Assembly (NCBI GenBank): GCA_023512255.1
Contig: JAILZY010000012.1
Location: 1-61,862 of the forward strand
DNA: 61,862 bases
From: a bacterium
Lineage (GTDB): Bacteria; SZUA-182; DTGQ01
Direction of reading: 5' to 3'
Shown in pieces: positions 28,113-35,476 of this stretch; positions within the stretch are counted from its first letter, which is position 1, and the number at the start of each line of letters is the position of its first letter. The position numbers were made by a program, and so were the translations under genes. The notes under the pieces were generated by a model that saw only the letters and a program-made list of their open reading frames with translations, was not told the origin of the DNA and ran no database searches.

Positions 28113-28152
28113 CAGATGCAGCTTTCTGATGAGCTCAATTCTTTCCTCTAGG

Positions 28153-29271
28153 CTAAGCTTTTTTTTTCGGCTTAGAACCGGAAGGCCAAGTTGTAGCTGC
28201 TAGCTCCGATTCCCTGTACTCTGCCGGGGGAACAACCCGCTTGCCAAGCCCAGCCCGATAGCCAGGAGTATTGTTGAACTCTTCGACAATCAGAAAGATA
28301 TTGACCGTGAGATCACTGACCCCGCCGTGAAATCTGCTGTGGGCCTGATTGACGTAATCGGCCACAGCCTTTTCATACTCGGTGTTGTCAGGGTTATAGT
28401 AAGAGATAAGCCAGCAAAACCCTCGAAACTCAAAGTGTGGGGTCAGATAGGGCAGCCCTTCAAAATAGCTCTGAGTTCCGTCAGTATTAAAAAGCGACAT
28501 ATAGGTAAGGGTAGCCATAGGATTGGCAATGATGTTCTGAAAGGTGTGGGTCTCGGTAAAACCGAGCTCTTTGACCGGATCGCGGTCATTGATCGGCCGA
28601 CCGGTATAAAGCTCAAGGGTAGCAAAACGGGTTCTATCCCAGAGCCACTTTTCACGGTAAAGCTGCTGTTCGAGCTTAAAAAGGTCAAGGGGAATATTCC
28701 CTATCTTATAAACCTTATCAAGTTCATCGCTCACCCTCTTAATGTTCTCAGGTTTGGGAAGTATGGTGAACCCTTTAGCTGTGGTATTGAGATGAAAATC
28801 GCTGTCACCTCGCCCCCCAAACTTTTTCCCATAGGTTGAAATCATCGGATGATGATGACCACCATTTGGAATGTTCAGCTCTGAGGTTTTCCCCTCAACA
28901 AAGGCAATGAGCTGATCAAAGTACCAAAGTTTCTCGCTCAGCCACCAGTCATGGAAATCATCGTCAAATTCCCTAACAGGATATTTGCCCCAGACCCCGT
29001 CAAAGCGAGCCATAACGATTCTGCGCTCATTGACTAGATCTGTCCGTATGTTTTTCGGGACAAAGTATTTATTGCCCTGCTCATCGGTTTTCCAATCAAC
29101 CCCTGATCCATCAAATATTTCATCACTGCCTACCCTCTTCTGTTTGGCTAAAAACGACCAACTCCCCATACCCATAAATCCAAGCCCGACTGAAGAAAGC
29201 CCTATGGCCTTCAAAAAAGAGCGCCGCCTGATTCCCTGCTGCTCAACCAAATTTTCCCGGCGACCGATCAT
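28153..29271 (-). CDS. Tat-exported protein of unknown function
   Basis: The 372-residue protein starts with a clear twin-arginine signal (RRRSFLKAIGLSSVGLGFMG, about residues 16-35), so it is exported folded and probably binds a cofactor or metal. The mature part is rich in aromatic and charged residues, with GGHHHPMIST and motifs such as HDWWLSEKLWYFDQL and RFHGGVSDL; several His residues could bind a metal. No family was recognised. A typical SD (GGAGGGA) precedes the ATG. It appears monocistronic. Confidence 0.8.
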   Translation of the reverse strand: MIGRRENLVEQQGIRRRSFLKAIGLSSVGLGFMGMGSWSFLAKQKRVGSDEIFDGSGVDWKTDEQGNKYFVPKNIRTDLVNERRIVMARFDGVWGKYPVREFDDDFHDWWLSEKLWYFDQLIAFVEGKTSELNIPNGGHHHPMISTYGKKFGGRGDSDFHLNTTAKGFTILPKPENIKRVSDELDKVYKIGNIPLDLFKLEQQLYREKWLWDRTRFATLELYTGRPINDRDPVKELGFTETHTFQNIIANPMATLTYMSLFNTDGTQSYFEGLPYLTPHFEFRGFCWLISYYNPDNTEYEKAVADYVNQAHSRFHGGVSDLTVNIFLIVEEFNNTPGYRAGLGKRVVPPAEYRESELAATTWPSGSKPKKKA

Positions 29272-29424
29272 GCTCCATCCCTCCTTCTCATTTTTCTCCT
29301 TTTGCTCTCTACGGCTTAATTTGCCTCAATGCGACTTTATTATTCCTCTTATTTATGCTCCACAGTTACCATTTCGGGGTTAGACTAAAATTTCCCTGCA
29401 AAAGAAGAGCGCTTTTGGTAAAAT

Positions 29425-29583
29425 CTTGCTACCGGACACATTTTATCTTTCGGTTTTGTATACGCACTGAAAGTGCAGGCATTTCATGTCATGCTCGCGT
29501 AGGCGGAAATCCAGAGGGTTGCTGCAATTATAATGGATTATCACTTTCGCGGGCATGACGATAAAAAAGTGTCCGGTAGTGAA
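29425..29583 (+). mobile_element. MITE family 2, copy 2 (TSD GGTAAAAT)
   Basis: This 159-bp element has ends CTTGCTACCGGACAC and GTGTCCGGTAGTGAA. Exact 8-bp repeats GGTAAAAT flank it (29417-29424 and 29584-29591). It is nearly identical in reverse to 20698-20857. The rest of the 29272-29682 gap holds no gene. Confidence 0.93.
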
Positions 29584-29682
29584 GGTAAAATAGGATAGAA
29601 TAGAATAGATAAGCAGATAAAGATAAAAAGATAAACGTAGCTTCAAGGCATATTTTAAGCATATTAAGGATAAAAGTATAAG

Positions 29683-30636
29683 ATGAAAGAGCGAATAAAT
29701 CTTGGCATCAGCGCTTGCCTTCTGGGAGAGAATGTCCGCTATGACGGAGGGCATAAATTAAATCATTACTTAAAGGATATCCTCGGGCAGTTCGTCAACT
29801 GGATTCCGGTCTGCCCGGAGGTCGAATGCGGCCTTGGGGTTCCCAGAGAGGCGATGCGGCTTTGGGGAGATCCTCACTCACCTCGACTTGTAACCATAAG
29901 GACAGGGATCGATTACACAGAGCGAATGCTTGAGTGGGCGGAGAGAAAACTCGATCAGCTTGAGGAGCTAGATCTTTGCGGCTTTGTATTCAAAAGTAAA
30001 TCGCCAAGCTCTGGAATGCAGGGGGTTAAAATCTACGGCGGGCCCAAAGGAGTGGTAAAAAAGGGAGTGGGCCTATTTGCCAGGCAATTTATGGCCCGAT
30101 TTCCCCTAATTCCTGTTGAGGATGAGGGCAGACTAAATGACCCAGGATTGAGGGAAAATTTCATTGAGCGGGTCTTTGTGTTCAGACGGTGGAAAGACCT
30201 GATCAGGGATAATTTCACGATCGAGGGGTTAGTTTCCTTTCACACCGATCATAAATTACTGATCATGTCGCATAGTGTCAAGCAGCTGAACGAGCTTGGC
30301 AAGATTGTGGCCCAGGCTGGGAGGAGCGGTGATCTTCAACAAGTCTTCAATCACTACTTTACGACACTCATGAGTGCTCTTAAGCTGCGAGCCACGATCA
30401 AAAAGAATGTCAATGTTCTCCAGCATATCATGGGTTATTTCAAGAAGAAGCTCTCGGCTGATGAAAAGCAGGAGCTCCTTGAGGTGATTGAAAACTACCG
30501 AAATGGCCTGCTGCCTCTGATTGTACCGATTGTCCTCTTAAAGCATTATGTAAGGAAATTTAATGAACCATATCTGAGGCGCCAATATTATCTTGATCCA
30601 CACCCCATAGAGCTCATGTTAAGAAATCATGTGTAG
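29683..30636 (+). CDS. DUF523/DUF1722 (YbgA-type) protein
   Basis: The 317-residue protein has an N-terminal DUF523 domain (LGISACLLGENVRYDGGHK, PVCPEVECGLGVPREAMRL, with several conserved cysteines) and a C-terminal DUF1722/YbgA domain (LVSFHTDHKLLIMSHS and YRNGLLPLIVPIVLLKHYV). This arrangement is known in E. coli YbgA relatives, often beside photolyase genes, which are not seen here. The DUF523 domain is linked in some proteins to 2-thiouracil desulfurase activity, so a redox or sulfur role is possible but not shown. Confidence 0.9.
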   Translation: MKERINLGISACLLGENVRYDGGHKLNHYLKDILGQFVNWIPVCPEVECGLGVPREAMRLWGDPHSPRLVTIRTGIDYTERMLEWAERKLDQLEELDLCGFVFKSKSPSSGMQGVKIYGGPKGVVKKGVGLFARQFMARFPLIPVEDEGRLNDPGLRENFIERVFVFRRWKDLIRDNFTIEGLVSFHTDHKLLIMSHSVKQLNELGKIVAQAGRSGDLQQVFNHYFTTLMSALKLRATIKKNVNVLQHIMGYFKKKLSADEKQELLEVIENYRNGLLPLIVPIVLLKHYVRKFNEPYLRRQYYLDPHPIELMLRNHV

Positions 30637-30641
30637 AGTAT

Positions 30642-30669
30642 TATAAGAGCCAAAATATAAGAGCCAAAA
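30642..30669 (+). repeat. Perfect 14-bp tandem duplication
   Basis: TATAAGAGCCAAAA is repeated exactly at 30642-30655 and 30656-30669, seven bases after the preceding stop codon. Confidence 0.95.
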
Positions 30670-30700
30670 GCCTTAAAACATTTCCCCCTCTGCTCTTTAT

Positions 30701-30815
30701 TGGTCTTTTCGCTAATAAAGTGCGCAAGCTTAGGCGGGCGCAAGGTCCGCAGGCTACAATTGATAGTGTAATTGATCAGCTGCGCACTTGGGTTACGCAC
30801 TTAGCGAAAAAACCA
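30701..30815 (+). mobile_element. MITE-like family 3, best copy (D)
   Basis: This 115-bp non-coding element has ends TGGTCTTTTCGCTAA and TTAGCGAAAAAACCA, a 15-bp inverted repeat with one mismatch. A 5-bp direct repeat TTTAT flanks it. The interior GGCGGGCGCAAGGTCCGC and TAATTGATCAGCTGCGCAC is shared with copy B1 (19481-19596). Confidence 0.85.
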
Positions 30816-30857
30816 TTTATAATCTCTCTGCTTATCTAGCCTTATAAATAATATAAT

Positions 30858-32456
30858 CTATAGCCGAAGGTATAGACTGGCCAGCAAAACCGCGGTCATG
30901 AGAAAAAAGAATATTCCCGTAAGGAGCTTAGTTGTCGCCAGGTGCCGGTCCATAATTCCAGCCAGTTGTTTGGAAGATATCCCCTTGTAGGTAATCAAGA
31001 ACACAACCACCAGAGGTAAGACAAAGGCGAGGTTATAGAGAATCAGATACATGGTGGCGTGCAGTTTTAGGCTTGGAATGCCGGTAACGGCGATAATGGT
31101 TGGCAAATATACCTGTCCGGTGCAGGCCAGCTCGAGCAGGGAAATGGTAACTCCCATGAAGAAGGCAGCCGTAGCCATCCCTTTGACACTGGTTTTCTCC
31201 TTGATCACCTGATGGATTCGTATCTTGAGACGCTTTGGCAACTGCAGCGACATTTCTCTTGTTTTTCCCTGCCTGGCCTTGAAGAAATCCCGGATGCTCA
31301 GAATGCCGAAAATAAAGGTAACCAAAGCCATAGTCAGGAAAACCACAAACCGCACACTTCTCACTTGACCGATTTGCTTCAAAAACTGGAGCATACCCAG
31401 GCCAATAAGCAGGTAAGTCAGGAACACGGCCAGGGTAAATGAGCTTCCCACCCAAAGCAGCTCCCTATCCTTCTTGCCGACAAAGGCCAACCAGGAAATC
31501 AAAAAGATGATCGTAGCAAAGGCACAAGGGTTAATCCCATCCAGAAGACCACTGCCGAGAATAGCCAAGGGACCGAGTTTTTGAAACCGGTCAGCAATTT
31601 TCTGATATGTCTTTGAGGAGGCCTGCCGGACATTGATCTTTTCCCACAGACAGGAGCTGCCCGCGGACTGGTATTTCTTGACCAGCAATTCCATGTTGCC
31701 GAAGGTGAGCATGTTCTTAGCCAAAAAATCCTGCCCGATAATGACCATAGGAGCTAAAAGGGCCTGGTCCTCTGGAATGCCAAGCTCTTCAGCCAAAGCC
31801 TCCTGGATCAGAATGTTTTCAGGCCGGGAAACATCGAATTGCTTCACCTGGAGATTAGGGTATCTGCTTTTCAAAAGTCTCAGGCTGGCCTGGGTTCGAT
31901 CGCACTTCTGACAGCCTGGTTTGGTAAATAAGGCCAGATAGACAGGCGGGGAAGAGGCCTGAGGGGTAGGAGATGAAACTGGGCTGGCAGAGGAGTCAGA
32001 GGCTGTCTGCTCAAAATCCGGCAGGGGACAGCCTCCCCGGGCAGCGTAAAGCCTGATATACTCTTCAAGATGCTGCTCAATCTCCTGCCGGCCATCCAGG
32101 ATCTTGTCTCCGATAACAAAAACCGGGGACTCATGGGTTTGGCGATGATACTTTTTTTCCACCTGAAGCAGGAGCTGATAATTCTTTAGGTCATCAATAT
32201 TGAAATAGTGAATTTTGACCTGGGGATAGCGGGCCTGGATACCGGGGAGAAAGTGCTCTTTGAGCTCCTGACAAACCTCACAGCCTTCAGCACCAAAGAG
32301 GGCGATAGAGATATCACCGGTCTGCATCTGGCCCTGTTTTTCCTGAGCGAAAGCCTGGCCCTCAACAAACCAGAAAAGGGGAAAAAGGGCAAGCAGGAAG
32401 GCTATCAAACAAAGGCAAGAAAGGCAAAAGGCGAAATTTTGCCGACTTTTATCCAT
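30858..32456 (-). CDS. Two thioredoxin-like domains fused to a CcdA/DsbD-type membrane domain
   Basis: The 532-residue protein begins with a signal or anchor helix (about residues 12-32). A first thioredoxin-like domain has active site CEVC (FGAEGCEVCQELK). A second, after a Ser/Pro-rich linker, has CQKC (FTKPGCQKCDRTQ). The C-terminal half (about 290-532) has about six membrane helices (GSGLLDGINPCAFATIIFL, ISLLELACTGQVYL), characteristic of CcdA/DsbD reductant-transferring domains. The second half carries paired cysteines (NPCAF and LACTG). It probably passes electrons across the inner membrane to periplasmic disulfides. Domain order is fused Trx-Trx-TM rather than the DsbD order. Confidence 0.85.
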   Translation of the reverse strand: MDKSRQNFAFCLSCLCLIAFLLALFPLFWFVEGQAFAQEKQGQMQTGDISIALFGAEGCEVCQELKEHFLPGIQARYPQVKIHYFNIDDLKNYQLLLQVEKKYHRQTHESPVFVIGDKILDGRQEIEQHLEEYIRLYAARGGCPLPDFEQTASDSSASPVSSPTPQASSPPVYLALFTKPGCQKCDRTQASLRLLKSRYPNLQVKQFDVSRPENILIQEALAEELGIPEDQALLAPMVIIGQDFLAKNMLTFGNMELLVKKYQSAGSSCLWEKINVRQASSKTYQKIADRFQKLGPLAILGSGLLDGINPCAFATIIFLISWLAFVGKKDRELLWVGSSFTLAVFLTYLLIGLGMLQFLKQIGQVRSVRFVVFLTMALVTFIFGILSIRDFFKARQGKTREMSLQLPKRLKIRIHQVIKEKTSVKGMATAAFFMGVTISLLELACTGQVYLPTIIAVTGIPSLKLHATMYLILYNLAFVLPLVVVFLITYKGISSKQLAGIMDRHLATTKLLTGIFFFLMTAVLLASLYLRL

Positions 32457-32516
32457 ACAATCACCTCATCTCATCCGCTTGATAAGATAAACGTTAAGCT
32501 CAAACCCTGAGATTAG

Positions 32517-33875
32517 CTAATTCAAAATTTGAGCAAACAGGTCATAGTTTGTCGCCCGGACAATTCTGGCCGCGTAGATCTGTCCGCCAGTGCAGGGGAT
32601 GTTCGACGATGGCAAGACATATACCGCTCCATCTATATCCGGAGCATGGCCAAAGGTCCGGCCAATAGAATTTTCTCCTGCCCTTCCAGCAAAATCAATG
32701 ATTACCTCTTGCACAGATCCTATGAGCTGGCGATTCTTGCCGGCAGAAATTTCAGCCTGAAGACGCAAAATCTCATTTTGTCGCTGCTCTTTGATCTTTG
32801 GGGAAATTTGCCCCGGCATTCTAGCCGCTTGGGTCCCCTCCTGGGGAGAGAAGGCAAAAACTCCCAGGTGATCAAATTGGGCAGCGGCGATAAAATCGCC
32901 AAGCTCCTCAAACTGCTTTCGCCCCTCACCGGGAAATCCCACCATCACCGAGGTTCTCAAGACCGCGCCAGGGAGAGTCTGCCTGATTAGCTCAATGGTG
33001 CTCTCAATGCTGGCTCGACTGCTCCTTCGGTTCATGGCTTTTAGAATATTATCATTGATGTGCTGAATAGGGATATCGAGGTAGTTGCAGATCTTAGGCT
33101 CTTCAGCCATGCATTCCAGAAGCTGCCGACTGATGGAATCAGGATAGGCATAGAGCAGTCTGATCCAGTGAAGGCCATCGATTTTGGCCAGTCTTCTGAG
33201 CAGTGGGACCAGTTTGTCTTGATCTGAGGGAAGGTCCTGGCCATAGGCAGTGGTATCCTGAGCAATAAGGTTTATTTCCCGCACCCCCTGCTGAACCAGG
33301 GAAAGGCTCTCGGCCACGATGGAGTCTGCCGGACGGCTCCTAAGCTTTCCCCTCAGTCTGGGGATGAGGCAGTAGGAGCAGCAATTATTGCACCCTTCGG
33401 CTATCTTGACATAGGCAACATGGGGAAGAGTCGCCCGGATTCTGGGCATATGTTCGGTATAGAGAAAGTCAGGCTCATTGATCCACACCGGCTGAGCCGG
33501 TTTTTCAGTCAGATATTGCTGGCAAATCCAACCGATGCGGGCAACCATGCCAGTGCCGATTAAAAGGTCGATTTCTGGAATCTGCCGACGAAGCTCTGAC
33601 CCAAACTCCTGGGCAAGACATCCCATGACCACAAGATGCCTAAGAGAGCCTGCCTCTTTCCTCTCGGCTACCTCCAGAATGGTTTCAATGGACTCCTGTT
33701 TGGCTCCCTCAATAAAACTACAGGTATTGACTACCAAAACATCGGCTTCATGCTCATCAAAGGTAACTGTGAAACCAGCCTGCTGAAGCTGGCCAAGAGC
33801 AATTTCGGAATCAACTAGATTCTTTGGACACCCAAGGCTAATTAAAGCTACCTTTAGGGAGTTATTAGATTTCAA
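32517..33875 (-). CDS. rimO: Ribosomal protein S12 methylthiotransferase
   Basis: The 452-residue radical-SAM enzyme has the N-terminal UPF0004 cysteines (LGCPKNLVDSE, NTCSFIEGA, VMGCLAQ), the SAM cluster CNNCCSYCLIPRLRG (CxxxCxxC) and a C-terminal TRAM domain. It adds a methylthio group to Asp of S12. The LGCPKNLVDSE segment distinguishes it from MiaB. The start is TTG, with GGGAG 8 bases upstream. It is followed by the Trx-CcdA gene on the same strand, 60 bases away, so they may be co-transcribed. Confidence 0.95.
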   Translation of the reverse strand: MKSNNSLKVALISLGCPKNLVDSEIALGQLQQAGFTVTFDEHEADVLVVNTCSFIEGAKQESIETILEVAERKEAGSLRHLVVMGCLAQEFGSELRRQIPEIDLLIGTGMVARIGWICQQYLTEKPAQPVWINEPDFLYTEHMPRIRATLPHVAYVKIAEGCNNCCSYCLIPRLRGKLRSRPADSIVAESLSLVQQGVREINLIAQDTTAYGQDLPSDQDKLVPLLRRLAKIDGLHWIRLLYAYPDSISRQLLECMAEEPKICNYLDIPIQHINDNILKAMNRRSSRASIESTIELIRQTLPGAVLRTSVMVGFPGEGRKQFEELGDFIAAAQFDHLGVFAFSPQEGTQAARMPGQISPKIKEQRQNEILRLQAEISAGKNRQLIGSVQEVIIDFAGRAGENSIGRTFGHAPDIDGAVYVLPSSNIPCTGGQIYAARIVRATNYDLFAQILN

Positions 33876-34142
33876 GGCAAAATCTCCCTGCTTCGAGTGA
33901 TCTTTTATAAAAAAGATATAAAGAAAGATATAAAGATCGCACTTGAAGATGATTTAAAATTACGGCTTATTATATCATAAATCTTTATAGAATCAAACAC
34001 CTTGCCTAATGAAAAAGGGAAAGAAAAAGAGAGCGGCGGGGAAAGAGAAGCCCGGCTTCTCTCTTTGAGGGTTGATTTATCCTGTAAGGATTAATTTATC
34101 ATAGGCAAGCACGCCGGGACAAACACGCAGGCGGCAAGGGCA

Positions 34143-34169
34143 AGCACGCCGGCAGGAAGCTGGCGTGCT
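34143..34169 (-). terminator. Hairpin at end of minor pilin operon
   Basis: An 11-bp stem (AGCACGCCGGC with GCTGGCGTGCT, one mismatch) with a 5-base loop stands 20 bases after the pilX-like stop. An additional hairpin (AGAGAAGC/GCTTCTCT, 34044-34062) follows. The 33876-34188 region contains no gene; it repeats GGCAAGCACGCCGG. Confidence 0.55.
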
Positions 34170-34188
34170 GAGCGGATCTTGCGATCTT

Positions 34189-35271
34189 TCAGTCCTCCTT
34201 CCAGCTCACCACCTTTAAGGGATCTCCGGCCTCGTTGATAACCTTTTTGACCACATCGGCTGACCATTGAATATCAGAATTCCCTCTGATTTCAAAGTGG
34301 TTTGGAGTTAAAACCGCTCCGGTAACCTGCATGCCGCTGACTCCGCCACCGGTCTGTATAAGGTTATTGCCAAGGACAATGACCACTCCGAACCAGTGAA
34401 GCAGCCCTGAAATGTGAAGATCACCAGTAACCACCAGGATACCATAGCCGCTTTTGTTGCCGGCGATGGTCTGATTGCCATTGATGTAGACTACCTTAAA
34501 ATCTGTCGGAGAGCCGATATTGACAGTAGTGCCGGTGGGAATGCTGGTCATATCTGGAATATTCTTGTAAAAATCAGCCATAGCTGCCAGATCAAGCCGA
34601 TCAACCTCATAGTCCACCTTTTTGGGGGCAGTGGTAAAAAGCTGGGTTAGGTCCACCTTCAAGGGATTGGTCGAGCTGACATATGGGTTTGGGGTAACAA
34701 TGCAGGGAACACTGCCATCGTTCGATGAATCACCATCATCTGCCCAGGCAGGGGAGACAGAATCTCCTCGAATTGAATTCGGATTACCCTTCATCTCTCC
34801 TGAGCCGCAATAGACCGGCGATTTGATATCGCTGGCTGAAAAAATGCGTTTTAATTCAGCCACGATTCGCCGCTTGGCAGTCAGGGATGGATCCTGGCCC
34901 TCGGAGGTTATAGTGTAAATACGACTGGCAGAATCATAAGTAGTATAGTATCGATACTTGAACAAGCTGGCCCAGGGGGATGATATCCAATTGGGATCGC
35001 CATCTTGGTCTAGGATGGCTGTGCCGGATTTGATCCTAGCCATCCCTTCGGCCACTCCTGCCTCACAGTCATAAAAAGCCCGAACGCTTTGCTGATAGTT
35101 CTGGCTGATCTTGCGTTCCGTAGCTGCATTGATCAAAGAGGCTGCTCCGATAGCAAAGAGAGCCGCCATCACGCACAGGACAATCACCATAGCTATCCCG
35201 CTGGTATCCCGAGAAAGCTGAAGCTGAAAAAATCGAAGGATTCTCTTCGATAACGGCTTATTTCCAGACAT
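34189..35271 (-). CDS. PilX-type minor pilin/assembly protein
   Basis: The N-terminal region (GIAMVIVLCVMAALFAIGAA) is the single membrane helix of PilX_N-type proteins, followed by the long helix with SQNYQQSVRAFYDCEAGVAEGM. A C-terminal beta-rich domain of about 200 residues follows, ending GDLHISGLLHWFGVVIVLG. It probably joins the tip or assembly of a type IV pilus or type II pseudopilus. The ATG at 35271 has AAGGAGG 10 bases before it; the ATG at 35280 abuts the same site. It is third in a pilV-pilW-pilX-like set on the minus strand. Confidence 0.8.
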   Translation of the reverse strand: MSGNKPLSKRILRFFQLQLSRDTSGIAMVIVLCVMAALFAIGAASLINAATERKISQNYQQSVRAFYDCEAGVAEGMARIKSGTAILDQDGDPNWISSPWASLFKYRYYTTYDSASRIYTITSEGQDPSLTAKRRIVAELKRIFSASDIKSPVYCGSGEMKGNPNSIRGDSVSPAWADDGDSSNDGSVPCIVTPNPYVSSTNPLKVDLTQLFTTAPKKVDYEVDRLDLAAMADFYKNIPDMTSIPTGTTVNIGSPTDFKVVYINGNQTIAGNKSGYGILVVTGDLHISGLLHWFGVVIVLGNNLIQTGGGVSGMQVTGAVLTPNHFEIRGNSDIQWSADVVKKVINEAGDPLKVVSWKED

Positions 35272-35292
35272 GGGCCTCATCCCTCCTTTGAA

Positions 35293-35476
35293 ATTTCAGC
35301 CTCTCGCCTATGGGCTGTTGTATAATTTTAGTTGTATAATTATAAGCTGTTGCATAATTGATGATTTTAGATTGCTGATTGATAAATTTCAGCCTCTCGC
35401 CTATGGGCTGTTGCCATACCTGGCGCGACAGACAGGCGAGCGGATGGCATTTCAGCCTCTCGCCTATGGGCTGTTG
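35293..35476 (+). repeat. Three 28-bp direct repeats (CRISPR-like array)
   Basis: The 28-bp unit ATTTCAGCCTCTCGCCTATG plus GGCTGTTG occurs exactly at 35293-35320, 35386-35413 and 35449-35476. Intervals are 65 and 35 bp. The 35-bp interval is spacer-like; the longer one contains a weak partial repeat (AAGCTGTTG). The unit has an internal GCC/GGC stem. The third repeat covers the pilW stop. It looks like a small CRISPR without cas genes, or another repeat type; no cas genes are in the window. Confidence 0.7.
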
